Made by a program: the position numbers and the translations under genes
Shown here: positions 7,715 through 16,297 of the stretch, piece after piece
How positions within the stretch are numbered: the stretch's first letter is position 1
Layout: each line of letters starts with the position of its first letter
NCBI GenBank assembly: GCA_947492925.1
Contig: CANLOQ010000009.1
Span: 1 to 64,000, forward strand
Length of the DNA: 64,000 nucleotides
Origin: an uncultured Sulfitobacter sp.
GTDB taxonomy: Bacteria > Pseudomonadota > Alphaproteobacteria > Rhodobacterales > Rhodobacteraceae
Direction: 5' to 3'
Notes under the pieces: model-generated
What the model was told of the DNA's origin: nothing
Seen by the model: only the letters and a program-made list of their open reading frames with translations
The model's database searches: none

Positions 7715-9003
7715 ACCTTCAACCCTCCGGTGTCGATCTCGATGAAACTGCCGCCCGAATTGGCCAGCCCGCGCAATGTCTCTGCGGGTTCGAATTCGGC
7801 GTCGTCCTTGCCCAGCTTGACCATCCGGTCCAGCACCGCTTGCGCGCCGACCATATCACCGTAGTACATCGGCCCGCCCTTGTCCGCAGGCCAACCGTAG
7901 CCGTTCAGCCAGACAACGTCGATGTCGCTGGGCCGCTGCGCCTTGTTTTCCTCAAGGATTTTCACGCCCTCGTTGATCATCGGGTAGATGCAGATTTCGA
8001 TGATCTCCTCGGCGCTCATGGTGGTTGGTTCCGCCCCGGTTTCCTTGCGGATGATGTCGGCGGTGATATCAGACGGAACGGGCGTGCGGTTGGCGTCGTA
8101 ATCGTAATAGCCCGCTTGCGTCTTTTGCCCGCGCCGGTCCAGTTCGCACAGGGCATCGCGGATCGGGTTTTCGGTTTTGGCCCCTTTGGACCAGCCGATG
8201 TCGAGGCCCGCAAGGTCCATCATCTGGAACGGCCCCATCTTGTGGCCGAATGCGTTGAAAGCCGCGTCCACGTCCCACGGCATCACGCCCTGATAGACCA
8301 GTTTGTTCGCCTGTTTCTGGCGCGCGAACAGGATGCGGTTGCCCACAAAACCGGGGCAGACGCCGACCAGTGTGGCGATCTTGTTGATCCGTTTGGCCAA
8401 GTCCATCGAGGTGGCGACCACATCGTCGGCGGTGTGTTTGGCACGCACGATTTCCAAGAGCTTCATCACGTTGGCGGGGGAGAAAAAGTGCAACCCGATC
8501 ACATCCTCGGGCCGTTTGGTCATGCTGGCGATTTCGTTGATGTCGAGTGCAGAGGTATTGGTGGCAAGGATCGCGCCCTTTTTCATCACGCTGTCCAGCT
8601 CAGTGAAGATTTTGCGCTTGAGGTCCATATCCTCGAACACCGCTTCGATAATCAGGTCACAATCGGCCAGATCGGAGATGTTGAGCGTGCCGGTAAAGCG
8701 GTTCATCCGCGCCTCGACCTCGTCCTGCGGAAAGCGACCCTTGTCGGAAGACCGCTGGTAGTTGCCGCGCACGACCTTGAGGCCACGGTCGAGACCTTCT
8801 TGCGTGGCGTCCACGATTTTCACAGGGATGCCTGCGGTGGCAAAGTTCATCGCAATGCCGCCGCCCATCGTGCCGGCACCGATGATGCCGACGCTGTTGA
8901 TCTCACGCAGGGGCGTATCGTCGGGCAGGCCGGGGACCTCCCATGCCAGTTTGCCAGCTTCGGCGATATAGTCGCCAATGTCTTCGGTCGTCGGGGTCTT
9001 CAT
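7711..9003 (-). CDS. 3-Hydroxyacyl-CoA dehydrogenase, stand-alone
   Basis: It oxidises 3-hydroxyacyl-CoA to 3-oxoacyl-CoA with NAD. The Rossmann motif GAGTMGGG (42-49) and the catalytic pair His172 (GLHFFSP) and Glu184 are present, followed by two C-terminal helical domains with [15 protein letters not shown] and [11 protein letters not shown]. The protein corresponds to the dehydrogenase half of FadB/FadJ with about 30 extra N-terminal residues but no hydratase half; the separate hydratase is the next gene. It overlaps its neighbours by four bases on both sides. Confidence 0.93.
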   Translation of the reverse strand: MKTPTTEDIGDYIAEAGKLAWEVPGLPDDTPLREINSVGIIGAGTMGGGIAMNFATAGIPVKIVDATQEGLDRGLKVVRGNYQRSSDKGRFPQDEVEARMNRFTGTLNISDLADCDLIIEAVFEDMDLKRKIFTELDSVMKKGAILATNTSALDINEIASMTKRPEDVIGLHFFSPANVMKLLEIVRAKHTADDVVATSMDLAKRINKIATLVGVCPGFVGNRILFARQKQANKLVYQGVMPWDVDAAFNAFGHKMGPFQMMDLAGLDIGWSKGAKTENPIRDALCELDRRGQKTQAGYYDYDANRTPVPSDITADIIRKETGAEPTTMSAEEIIEICIYPMINEGVKILEENKAQRPSDIDVVWLNGYGWPADKGGPMYYGDMVGAQAVLDRMVKLGKDDAEFEPAETLRGLANSGGSFIEIDTGGLKV

Positions 9004-10706
9004 GTTTGAGCCTCTTGGTTGTCCAGACAGGCCGTGCGGATCGCGCGGCGGTCGATTTTATCGGTGGCACCACGGGTCAGCACATCGTGCTGCACCCACA
9101 GATGCGCGGGGATTTTGAATTTGGCGAGATGTCCGTCAAGGAAAGCCGCCATCGCGTCGCGGGTCAATGTGGCACCCTCGCGCAGTTGCACGGCGGCACC
9201 GACGATTTCGCCCAAACGGTTGTCGGGTACGGAAAAGGCGGCGGCTTCCAGCACATCCGGATGACGGTGCAGCGCGCCTTCGACATCCAGACAGGCAATG
9301 TTTTCGCCACCGCGGATGATGATGTTTTTCTTGCGATCAAGGATGGTCACGTACCCTTCGGCATCCAGCGTGCCCAGATCACCGGTGCGCAGCCAGCCGT
9401 CCACAACTGTTTCCGCTGTGGCATCGGGTTTGTTAAGGTAGCACCGCATGATGTGCGGGCCTTTCACGGCAATTTCCCCGATCTCTCCGAACGGGACATC
9501 GTTGCCGTGATCGTCCAGCATCCGCAATTCCTGCACCGGCGGGTGCAGTTTGCCCGCCGCTTCGGGGCGGGCGCGGTAATCATCCCCGATCATGCCGATG
9601 CCAAGTGCGTTGGTTTCTGTCATGCCCCAGCCGGTTGCGACGCCTGCGTTCGGAAAGGTTTCTGCCAGTTGCGCCACCTGTGCGGCGGGGCGTTTGGCAC
9701 CACCGGCACCAAGATAGTCCATCAGGGGCAGCGTTTCGCCCATACGCTTGGCGGCTTCCATCAGTTCGGCAGATTGCGTCGGCACGCCCAGAAAACGCGT
9801 GATGTCATTGTCGCGCATCAGGCGCACGGCTTCTTCGGCGTCCCATTTGTGCATCAGGGTGATCTTGGCCCCGGCGGGCAGCGACAGCAGGAACAGCGGG
9901 TGCGTCGCCGTGACGTGGAACAGCGGTGTGACGACCAGCGCGGAAGGGCGTGGCGGTTCGGGCGCGTCTGGTGCAGGCGGATCAACCAATGGGGCGACAA
10001 CCGATTGCATGAGCCAGCTGAAGACGGCGTTCACGGCGCCGCGATGGGTTTGAACGACGCCTTTGGGGTGACCCGTGGTGCCGGAGGAATACATAACCGC
10101 AAAATCGTCGTCGGTGTCGATGGCAACTCCGGGGCTTTGATCGGAGGCACCATTGTCCCGCAGCGTTGTGAAATCCAGATCCGTCAGCGCGGCACCGTCG
10201 CGCACGCCGATCAGGGTCAGGCCCAGCGTATCACGCAACGGCAACAGGCGCTTCGTGCAGGTCCCATCGGCAAAGATTGCCGACGGCGCGCTGTCCTTCA
10301 GCGCATATTCCAGTTCCTCTGTGGTCCACCACGCATTCAGGAAAACCACGACCCCACCCGCAGAGGATACGGCAAGCACCAGCATCAGAAGTTCGGGATA
10401 ATTGCGCATGGCAATCGCCACGCGGTCGCCCTGTTTCACCCCAAGTTCGTCGCGCAGGGCGTGGGCAAGGCGGTTCACGGATGCGGTGAATTCCGCATAG
10501 GTCCAGCTTTCGTCACGGTACGCCAGATATTCAAGCTGTCCGTCACCGTGGCGCGCCCAGCCTGCAGCCATCAGAGCGGGTACGGTGGGGGGAATGTTTT
10601 TGAACGCGTTGACGGTGACGCCGCGCACATCGACCTGATGCACCGCGAATGTCGGATCGGTTTCAACGATATGACGAACCGCCGCTTCGGGGGTCATGCC
10701 GGTCAT
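9000..10706 (-). CDS. AMP-forming acyl-CoA synthetase
   Basis: This enzyme activates a carboxylic acid with ATP and CoA and probably starts the pathway of this operon. The 568-residue protein carries the adenylate-forming motifs in order: phosphate loop YSSGTTGHPKG (206-216), GWGMTET (359-365), TGDLG (441-445), the hinge region DRKKNIIIRGGENI (457-470) and the C-terminal catalytic lysine in GATDKIDRR (Lys550). It is the first gene of the minus-strand operon, and the 223 bases upstream, towards the GntR gene, should hold the promoter. Two ATGs three codons apart are possible starts. The acid used is unknown. Confidence 0.93.
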   Translation of the reverse strand: MTGMTPEAAVRHIVETDPTFAVHQVDVRGVTVNAFKNIPPTVPALMAAGWARHGDGQLEYLAYRDESWTYAEFTASVNRLAHALRDELGVKQGDRVAIAMRNYPELLMLVLAVSSAGGVVVFLNAWWTTEELEYALKDSAPSAIFADGTCTKRLLPLRDTLGLTLIGVRDGAALTDLDFTTLRDNGASDQSPGVAIDTDDDFAVMYSSGTTGHPKGVVQTHRGAVNAVFSWLMQSVVAPLVDPPAPDAPEPPRPSALVVTPLFHVTATHPLFLLSLPAGAKITLMHKWDAEEAVRLMRDNDITRFLGVPTQSAELMEAAKRMGETLPLMDYLGAGGAKRPAAQVAQLAETFPNAGVATGWGMTETNALGIGMIGDDYRARPEAAGKLHPPVQELRMLDDHGNDVPFGEIGEIAVKGPHIMRCYLNKPDATAETVVDGWLRTGDLGTLDAEGYVTILDRKKNIIIRGGENIACLDVEGALHRHPDVLEAAAFSVPDNRLGEIVGAAVQLREGATLTRDAMAAFLDGHLAKFKIPAHLWVQHDVLTRGATDKIDRRAIRTACLDNQEAQT

Positions 10707-10929
10707 GGCGTGATTGTGCTGTTGCGCATGTGACCCCTCCCAAGGCTGCGTGCCGGTCCTGCCCTCCCCGGCGCCGACTCTCTTTCACGTCAGACTAGGC
10801 AGGAATGAACCTGCTGCCAATACCGCAGAACGGAACGTCATTCCGCGAAATTGGGCTTTTGGACAGATGGGCAGGGTTCCAGCGTTTTTTCGCGCTGGCA
10901 AGTGTGACGGTAAGTCACGAGGGCAAAGT

Positions 10930-11595
10930 TCAGCTTGCCTTGCGAATTCCGTCGAGATGCAGCTCAAAGCCTTCCTGAATATGGGCGGTAAAGGCTTCGA
11001 GCGCGGCGGTGCGGTCACCCTTGGCGATCACGTCAACCAGTTCGATGTGATTGCCAAGTGATTTGGCGATGTCCGCATTCTCGATCGCGGCAAACAGGTG
11101 AAACGCCATTGCGCGCCCCCAGATCATATCGAACATCTCGATCAGGAAGCGGTTGCCCGCAGCTTCCATAAAGGCGCGGTGAATGGTGCGGTTCGCAACG
11201 AAATAGTCACGGGTAGACGGGTTTTTCATGTCCTCCGTCCGGGTGATCAGGTCGCGCAAGGCGTCCAGTTCACCGGCGTCCTGCCGTGCGGTCAGAATAC
11301 GCGCCGCCTGTCCTTCGATGGCTGCGCGCGCCTGATAAAGTTCCAGCGTCTCCTCTTCGCTGATCTTGGCCAGCCGAAAGCCGCCGGAGTTCGCCAAGTG
11401 CAGCACGCCCTCTTTTTCAAGCCGCAACAACGCCTCGCGCACCGGTGTGCGGCTGATGTCCAGCTCTGCGGCCAGCTTTTCCTGCACCAGCCTATCGTCC
11501 GGTCCGATCTCGCGGTCCATGATCGCACGGACCAGTTGATCGTAAACCTCGTCCGCCAGACGGCGGCGTTGAGTGGTGATGCTGCGCAGTGCCAT
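10930..11595 (-). CDS. GntR-family (FCD/FadR subfamily) regulator
   Basis: The 221-residue regulator has a winged helix at residues 8-75 (RRLADEVYDQLVRAIMDREI, SRTPVREALLRLEKEGVLHL) and an FCD ligand/metal domain with histidines in NRTIHRAFMEA, NHIELVDVIA and TAHIQEGF. The start MALRSITTQRRR was chosen because earlier codons lie in the promoter region. It is divergent from the amidotransferase operon. Two copies of a TGTATAC palindrome lie between the two starts, and two more stand before other transcription units of the microcompartment block, so it probably controls them all. The effector is likely a substrate or intermediate of that pathway. Confidence 0.92.
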   Translation of the reverse strand: MALRSITTQRRRLADEVYDQLVRAIMDREIGPDDRLVQEKLAAELDISRTPVREALLRLEKEGVLHLANSGGFRLAKISEEETLELYQARAAIEGQAARILTARQDAGELDALRDLITRTEDMKNPSTRDYFVANRTIHRAFMEAAGNRFLIEMFDMIWGRAMAFHLFAAIENADIAKSLGNHIELVDVIAKGDRTAALEAFTAHIQEGFELHLDGIRKAS

Positions 11596-11619
11596 TGGGT
11601 TCCGATCCTCGTATTCTGA

Positions 11620-11635
11620 ACACTGTATACAAAAA
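11620..11635. promoter_or_regulatory. Candidate operator of the GntR regulator, site 1
   Basis: ACACTGTATACAAAAA matches the central CTGTATACA of the other three sites but has a degenerate right arm. It lies 24 bases before the gntR start and so would suit autoregulation. Assignment is by motif sharing only. Confidence 0.55.
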
Positions 11636-11672
11636 AAGCAGCACGCGCAACGTGCCACTTGCCATGCTCTGA

Positions 11673-11688
11673 ATACTGTATACAGTAT
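11673..11688. promoter_or_regulatory. Candidate operator of the GntR regulator, site 2
   Basis: ATACTGTATACAGTAT is a perfect 16-bp palindrome, 37 bases before the start of the class-II amidotransferase gene. It is the best copy of the motif found at four promoters of this block. The symmetric form and size fit an FCD-type GntR dimer. Confidence 0.75.
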
Positions 11689-11725
11689 CCGGTAACGGAA
11701 TGGATTCTGATCGGGGAGGCTGCGC

Positions 11726-12670
11726 ATGTGTGGCATTGCAGGGCGTATTCTGAATGCGCCGGGAAACGTGGGGCGTGACCTTGTCGCGCTGATGGCAGCG
11801 CAGGAACATCGCGGCGCGGACAGCACCGGATTTGCGGTTTATGGCACGCCGATGGATCAGGGGTATGTGCTGCGCGGGATGGGGTTTGACAAGGCCCGAA
11901 TGGACGCGGATCTGGAATTGTTCCGCGCCACGCTGAAAGAGCATGGCGCAGATTTTTTGAACGATCCGACAACCGTGAAGGATGCCAGCAAGCATTACTG
12001 CTTTCGCATGGAAATCAGCGACCCGCGTGATCTGGCCGCTTGGGTCAGTGACGCGGATGAACTGTCAGGGCGGATCGAGATTCAGTCCTGCGGCCGGTCG
12101 CTTGAGATCGTCAAGGACATTGGCGGGGCAGAGCAGGTCAGCGAGAAACACAAGGTGCATGACATGATCGGCACACACGGGCTGGGCCACGCGCGGCTGG
12201 CCACGGAATCAAGCGTGCTGCCCAATGCAAGCCACCCGTTCTGGGCGCGGCCTTTTTCGGATGTGGCGATTGTGCATAACGGGCAGATCACCGACTATTA
12301 TACCCAGCGCGATCATTTGCAGCGGGCGGGCTACCGCTTTCTGACGGAGAACGATTCAGAGCTGATTGCGGTTTGGGTATCGGACCAGATGAAACAGGGT
12401 CTGAGCATGGAGCAGGCGCTGCGCAAATCCATCACGTCTATCGACGGTGTGTTCACCTTTATGATCGCGACGCCCGACGGGATCGGCTATGCCAAGGACC
12501 GCTTTGCGATGAAACCTCTGGTCGTGATCGAACAGGCGGGCGAACTGGCGGCGGCAACCGAGGAACAGGCGGTTCGCACGGTCTTTGCCAATGAATGTGA
12601 TGTGATCAACCACGATGGCCCAAGCCTTTTTGGCATCTGGGGTGTGGGCAACCGGAGCATGGCGGCATGA
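11726..12670 (+). CDS. Class-II glutamine amidotransferase, MgsA/GlxB-like
   Basis: The protein starts MCGIAGRI, so the N-terminal cysteine after methionine removal is the Ntn glutaminase nucleophile. EHRGADSTGFAVYG and later HNGQITDYY/LTENDSELIA are the usual GATase-II motifs. At 314 residues it equals the glutaminase domain of glutamate synthase as a separate subunit. With the next two genes it forms the three-part set known as MgsABC (N-methylglutamate synthase) in methylamine users and GlxBCD in rhizobia. It should supply ammonia from glutamine, or keep only a structural role, within that complex. The start overlaps no gene and a strong operator lies just upstream. Confidence 0.88.
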   Translation: MCGIAGRILNAPGNVGRDLVALMAAQEHRGADSTGFAVYGTPMDQGYVLRGMGFDKARMDADLELFRATLKEHGADFLNDPTTVKDASKHYCFRMEISDPRDLAAWVSDADELSGRIEIQSCGRSLEIVKDIGGAEQVSEKHKVHDMIGTHGLGHARLATESSVLPNASHPFWARPFSDVAIVHNGQITDYYTQRDHLQRAGYRFLTENDSELIAVWVSDQMKQGLSMEQALRKSITSIDGVFTFMIATPDGIGYAKDRFAMKPLVVIEQAGELAAATEEQAVRTVFANECDVINHDGPSLFGIWGVGNRSMAA

Positions 12671-13359
12671 GCGAGATTGTCATCGAAGTTGGCAAGCGCC
12701 ACATCCGTGAGATCAATGAAGAACTGCAGGAGGCCTGCAAAACCGGCAAACCAATCCGTGTGGTCGATACCTTGTCGCGGCATAACCTTGGGGTGGGCCT
12801 GCCCGATGGGGCGGACATCACCTTTGAGGGGTCTGTTGGCTATTACTGTGGCGGGCTGAACACCGGCTCGCATTTGAAGATCGAGCGGAATTCCGGCTGG
12901 GCCACGGGCGAAGGCATGGCCAAGGGGCATATCGAAGTTGGCGGGCGCGCGGGCATGTCCTGTGGTGCGGCGATGATCGGCGGAACAATCCATGTAAAGG
13001 GCGACGCTGGCCCGCGCTGCGGTGTCGCGATGAAAGGCGGCAATATCGTGGTCGAAGGGACCATCGGGTATCAGTCCGGTTTTATGGCGCACGCGGGCAA
13101 GATCATCGCGCTGGGTGGTGCTGGTGAGAGTTGCGCTGATGCGTTGTGGGAAGGTGAGGTTTGGGTCGCGGGCCCGGTACAGAGCCTTGGTGTTGATGTG
13201 AATGTGGTGGAACCAACAGCAGAGGAAGTGGCCGAAGTGGACGCCATTCTGGAACCGCTGGGTTTGGTCGATACCTCACGGGACTGGCGCAAAATGGTAT
13301 CGGGCCAGCGCCTTTGGTATTTCGAAGCGCGCGACGCAAGCGCGTGGTTGATGATCTGA
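12667..13359 (+). CDS. GXGXG-domain subunit, MgsB/GlxC-like
   Basis: This 230-residue protein is a right-handed beta-helix of glycine-rich turns (GRAGMSCGAAMIGG, GDAGPRCGVAMKGG, GTIGYQSGFMAHAG, GGAGESCADALWEG), the C-terminal domain of large-subunit glutamate synthase as a separate polypeptide. It has no catalytic site of its own and holds the glutaminase and synthase parts together. It overlaps the upstream gene by four bases. The order GATase-II, GXGXG, FMN synthase is the same as in mgsABC and glxBCD clusters. Confidence 0.88.
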   Translation: MSEIVIEVGKRHIREINEELQEACKTGKPIRVVDTLSRHNLGVGLPDGADITFEGSVGYYCGGLNTGSHLKIERNSGWATGEGMAKGHIEVGGRAGMSCGAAMIGGTIHVKGDAGPRCGVAMKGGNIVVEGTIGYQSGFMAHAGKIIALGGAGESCADALWEGEVWVAGPVQSLGVDVNVVEPTAEEVAEVDAILEPLGLVDTSRDWRKMVSGQRLWYFEARDASAWLMI

Positions 13360-13366
13360 TAGCACG

Positions 13367-13398
13367 GGTGGGCCAGAGCCCCACCTTACGTAAGGTGG
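13367..13398 (+). other. Two mutually exclusive hairpins between mgsB- and mgsC-like genes
   Basis: GGTGGG (13367-13372) can pair with CCCACC (13380-13385). The perfect 18-bp palindrome CCACCTTACGTAAGGTGG (13381-13398) uses the same bases 13381-13385. Only one can form at a time. No U-tract follows. It may tune expression of the downstream synthase gene, or it may just be a dispersed Rhodobacteraceae repeat. Confidence 0.5.
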
Positions 13399-13434
13399 AG
13401 GTCCCCTCCGCCCTTGGGATACGGGATAGAGAAC

Positions 13435-14913
13435 ATGGCAACAGATAAAGACGGCGGACAGGCGGGCATCGTGAACGGCGGCGACATGGATCACGCCAAG
13501 ATCGACGCGCCTTACGAATACCCATTCGAGATGGCGTCAGAGGACGAAATCCGTTTCCGCGATGCGGGCGCGGTCGATGGGCGCCCGGCGGGAGTGCCAT
13601 CGTCCTACGATGAGGGTGGATCGACCCGCTGGACCCCGGAAGCGATCTCAGAAGTACACGCGCTGGCGCAACTGGGCCGCTATCAGGTGCGCGGCTACAA
13701 TACGTTCAACAAGCAACTGCCGACGTTCGACGATCTGACCTTTGTGCCTGCGACGATGACGCGTCTGCCGCTGGAAGGGTATCGCGAGAAATGTGAAACC
13801 AAGACAGTCTTGGGGACAGGTAAGGGCATCGTCGAAAAGCCGATTGAACTGGATATTCCGATCTATATCGCGTCGATGTCCTTTGGCGCTTTGTCGGCTT
13901 CCGCAAAGGCCTCGCTGGGCCACGGCGCATCCAAGGTCGGCACGATGACCTGCACCGGCGAAGGTGGGATGCTTGAGGAAGAACGCGCCGCTTCACAGCG
14001 ATTGCTCTACCAGATGTCGCCCGCCCGCTACGGCGTTGACCTTGACCATTTGCGCCGCGCCGACGCGCTGGAACTGGTGGTGGGGCAGGGGGCCAAGCCC
14101 GGCACGGGCGGTCTGCTGTTGGGTATGAAAGTCAGCCCGCGCGTGTCGAAAATGCGGACACTGCCCGAAGGGGTCGACCAACGCTCAACCATTCGGCACC
14201 CGGATTTCCTTGGTGCGGATGATCTGGCCGTCAAGATCGAAGAGTTGCGCATCGCCACCAACTATCAGGTGCCAATCTTTATCAAGATGGGCGCGACCCG
14301 CCCGCGCTTTGACGTTGCCGTCGCGGCTAAGGCGGGCGCGGATGTGGTCGTTGTAGACGGGGCCGAAGGCGGCACGGGTGCATCGCCCGAACTGTTGCTG
14401 AACCACACTGGCATACCCACGATGTCCGCCATCCGCGCGGCGCGTGAGGCGCTGGATGAATGCGGCATGACCGGCAAAGTGCAACTGGTCGCTGCGGGCG
14501 GTATCCGCTCCGGCGTGGACGCTGCGAAATGTCTGGCACTGGGCGCTGATGCCGTGATGATCGGCAATGCTTCGATGATCGCGATGGGCTGCAATTCGCC
14601 GCGCTACCTTGAGGATTACGCGGCCCTTGGCACCTCGCCCGGCGCCTGCCACCACTGCCACACAGGCCGCTGCCCCGTTGGCATCGCCACGCAGGACCCG
14701 GAGCTGGAAAAGCGTATGGACCCGACGGCGGGGGCCGAACGCGTCGCGCGGTATCTGACGGCCATGACGATGGAGATCACGGCGCTGGCCAAGGCCTGCG
14801 GTAAATCCTCTGTCCACAACCTCGAAGTCGAAGACCTGCGCGCACTCAGCCTGCAAGCCTCTGCCTTTACCGGCGTGAAGATGGCGGGCATTGACCGGGC
14901 CTATGATTGGTGA
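13435..14913 (+). CDS. FMN-binding glutamate synthase-family protein, MgsC/GlxD-like
   Basis: The 492-residue protein is the synthase (FMN barrel) part of glutamate synthase. Visible motifs are IASMSFGALSASAKASLGHG, GEGGMLEEER, GAKPGTGG, VDGAEGGTGASP and the iron-sulfur cysteines CHHCHTGRCPVGIATQ. In MgsC homologues the complex joins an amine with glutamate to make an N-alkylglutamate. The ATG at 13435 starts M-A-T-D-K-D; a TTG seven codons earlier is possible but weaker. The stop overlaps the next gene. Which amine is used cannot be read from the sequence; methylamine is the known case. Confidence 0.88.
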   Translation: MATDKDGGQAGIVNGGDMDHAKIDAPYEYPFEMASEDEIRFRDAGAVDGRPAGVPSSYDEGGSTRWTPEAISEVHALAQLGRYQVRGYNTFNKQLPTFDDLTFVPATMTRLPLEGYREKCETKTVLGTGKGIVEKPIELDIPIYIASMSFGALSASAKASLGHGASKVGTMTCTGEGGMLEEERAASQRLLYQMSPARYGVDLDHLRRADALELVVGQGAKPGTGGLLLGMKVSPRVSKMRTLPEGVDQRSTIRHPDFLGADDLAVKIEELRIATNYQVPIFIKMGATRPRFDVAVAAKAGADVVVVDGAEGGTGASPELLLNHTGIPTMSAIRAAREALDECGMTGKVQLVAAGGIRSGVDAAKCLALGADAVMIGNASMIAMGCNSPRYLEDYAALGTSPGACHHCHTGRCPVGIATQDPELEKRMDPTAGAERVARYLTAMTMEITALAKACGKSSVHNLEVEDLRALSLQASAFTGVKMAGIDRAYDW

Positions 14914-15602
14914 GGATCGCCGTTCTCGACTTCTGCGTCTGGCTTGAGGAATACCAGCATGACCAGCCCCGCTTCGGCGAACTGCTGGCCCAGTGGGCCA
15001 AGCGGGACCTGAACGAGGCAACCTTTACCGTGATTGATGTGGGTGCCGGTGCGCCTTTGCCCGCTCACGATGCCTACGACGGCTACATTATCTCTGGGTC
15101 CGAAAAAGGGGTTTATGACGCCGCAGACTGGATGCAGCCCCTGCGCGACTGGCTGCTAGGCGCGCGGGCGGCGGGTGCGCCGCTGTTCGGTGTCTGTTTC
15201 GGGCATCAGATCATGGCGGATACCTTTGGCGGCAAGGCCGAGAAGGTGGGCGAGGCAGAGATCGGCGTGCGGGCCTTTGACATTGCTGGGCAAAACGTCA
15301 CCGGTCACGTCTGGCATCAGGATCAAGTGACCAAGGTGCCGCCGGGTGCGCAGGTGATCGGTAAGGCTGAGTACTGCCCCGTAGCGGCGCTGGCCTATGA
15401 TTTTCCGGCCATGTCGGTGCAGTTTCACCCCGAATATCCGCCCGATTTTGTCTCGACCTTTCTGCGTCGCGCGCGCGGCACGGTGTTGCCGGAGGAGGCT
15501 GCGGACAGGGCCATCGCGCAGTTTGATGACAGCGATGTGTCGGCTGATCTATTCGCGAAACAGGCGGGTGATTTCTTTCGCGAGGCGTTGGCTGCATCTT
15601 GA
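14910..15602 (+). CDS. Class-I glutamine amidotransferase-like protein
   Basis: About 230 residues with the triad of class-I amidotransferases: the nucleophile in FGVCFGHQ (Cys96 with the GTG start) and QFHPEYP (His173, Glu175). The GTG overlaps the stop of the preceding synthase gene as GTGA; a TTG one codon earlier is also possible. Stand-alone members include GMP-synthase-like proteins and the gamma-glutamyl hydrolase PuuD. Beside a PuuA-like glutamine synthetase homologue, hydrolysis of a gamma-glutamyl amide is a reasonable guess, but the sequence does not prove it. Confidence 0.85.
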   Translation: MRIAVLDFCVWLEEYQHDQPRFGELLAQWAKRDLNEATFTVIDVGAGAPLPAHDAYDGYIISGSEKGVYDAADWMQPLRDWLLGARAAGAPLFGVCFGHQIMADTFGGKAEKVGEAEIGVRAFDIAGQNVTGHVWHQDQVTKVPPGAQVIGKAEYCPVAALAYDFPAMSVQFHPEYPPDFVSTFLRRARGTVLPEEAADRAIAQFDDSDVSADLFAKQAGDFFREALAAS

Positions 15603-15605
15603 TCC

Positions 15606-15619
15606 GCATCATTTGATGC
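15606..15619. promoter_or_regulatory. Candidate operator of the VapBC pair
   Basis: GCATCA-TT-TGATGC is an inverted repeat ending 34 bases before vapB, and a further TGATGC follows at 15626-15631. This arrangement fits autoregulation by a VapB-VapC complex. It begins only four bases after the stop of the amidotransferase gene. Confidence 0.5.
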
Positions 15620-15653
15620 ATTATCTGATGCGCATGGGATCAGGAGAGAGCAC

Positions 15654-15845
15654 ATGCGCACCACGGTGACATTGGACGATGAATTGCTGGCCTCGGCGGA
15701 AGAATTGACGGGTATCAAGGAGAAATCCGCTTTGATCCGCAAGGCCCTGCAAGATTTGGTGCATGCCGAAGCGTCGCGCAGACTGGCGGCTATGGGCGGC
15801 AGCGATCCTGATGCATGGGTTCCCCCAAGACGCCGACCAGAATGA
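15654..15845 (+). CDS. vapB: VapB-type antitoxin
   Basis: This 63-residue protein begins MRTTVTLDDELLASAEELTG and continues with a KSALIRKALQDLVHAEASRR helix, the form of ribbon-helix-helix VapB antitoxins. The C-terminal proline/arginine-rich tail (DAWVPPRRRPE) would thread into the toxin. AGGAGAG precedes the start. The stop overlaps vapC as ATGA, which sets the antitoxin-first order usual for type II systems. Confidence 0.88.
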   Translation: MRTTVTLDDELLASAEELTGIKEKSALIRKALQDLVHAEASRRLAAMGGSDPDAWVPPRRRPE

Positions 15846-16213
15846 TACTGGTCGACACGCCCGTCTGGATAGACCACCTGCACACACCGAATGAACTGCT
15901 TGTGTTCAAATTGGAATGCAAAGAGGTTTTTTGCCATCCTCTGGTCGTTGGCGAGATCGCGATGGGATCGCTGAAAAACAGGGCGCAATTACTGGAGCGG
16001 CTTGACCGGCTGAAGGTCGTTCCATCTGCGAGTCTCGTGGAAACCCGTAAATTGGTTGAAGATCGAAATCTCTATGCCACCGGCATCGGGCTGGTTGATG
16101 CGATGCTTCTGGCTTCCTGCCTTTTGGACGAGCGGACAAAGCTTTGGACCCGCGACAAACGCATGCACACGCAAGCCGAAAAGCTTGGTATCGCCTACCA
16201 GCCTCTGCATTGA
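15842..16213 (+). CDS. vapC: VapC-type PIN-domain ribonuclease toxin
   Basis: The 123-residue PIN domain keeps the acidic metal-binding residues in MILVDTPVWIDHL (Asp5), VVGEIAMGSL (Glu about 38-42), GIGLVDAMLLAS and LWTRDKRM. VapC enzymes cut RNA, often initiator tRNA, when freed from VapB. The start at 15842 overlaps vapB. The pair sits between the amidotransferase and the DUF gene inside a metabolic block, which suggests insertion by transfer; it may help keep the replicon. Confidence 0.88.
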   Translation: MILVDTPVWIDHLHTPNELLVFKLECKEVFCHPLVVGEIAMGSLKNRAQLLERLDRLKVVPSASLVETRKLVEDRNLYATGIGLVDAMLLASCLLDERTKLWTRDKRMHTQAEKLGIAYQPLH

Positions 16214-16297
16214 TCCCAACCTGATCCAGATCAAAGACGCCTCTGCGTGCAATGGCCTATTCTCCCCTCAGCATCCGCAAGCAGGGGAGAACCCGAT

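Noticed and set aside
8943-10733. 596-codon plus-strand frame opposite the acyl-CoA synthetase
   Set aside because: It lies wholly antisense to a gene with all adenylate-forming motifs and has no recognisable domain. The same holds for the frames opposite tesB and the 3-hydroxyacyl-CoA dehydrogenase.
11726-14913. Ordinary glutamate synthase (GltB)
   Set aside because: The three domains are separate genes in the order of MgsABC/GlxBCD, there is no GltD small subunit, and the neighbours are amine-handling genes.
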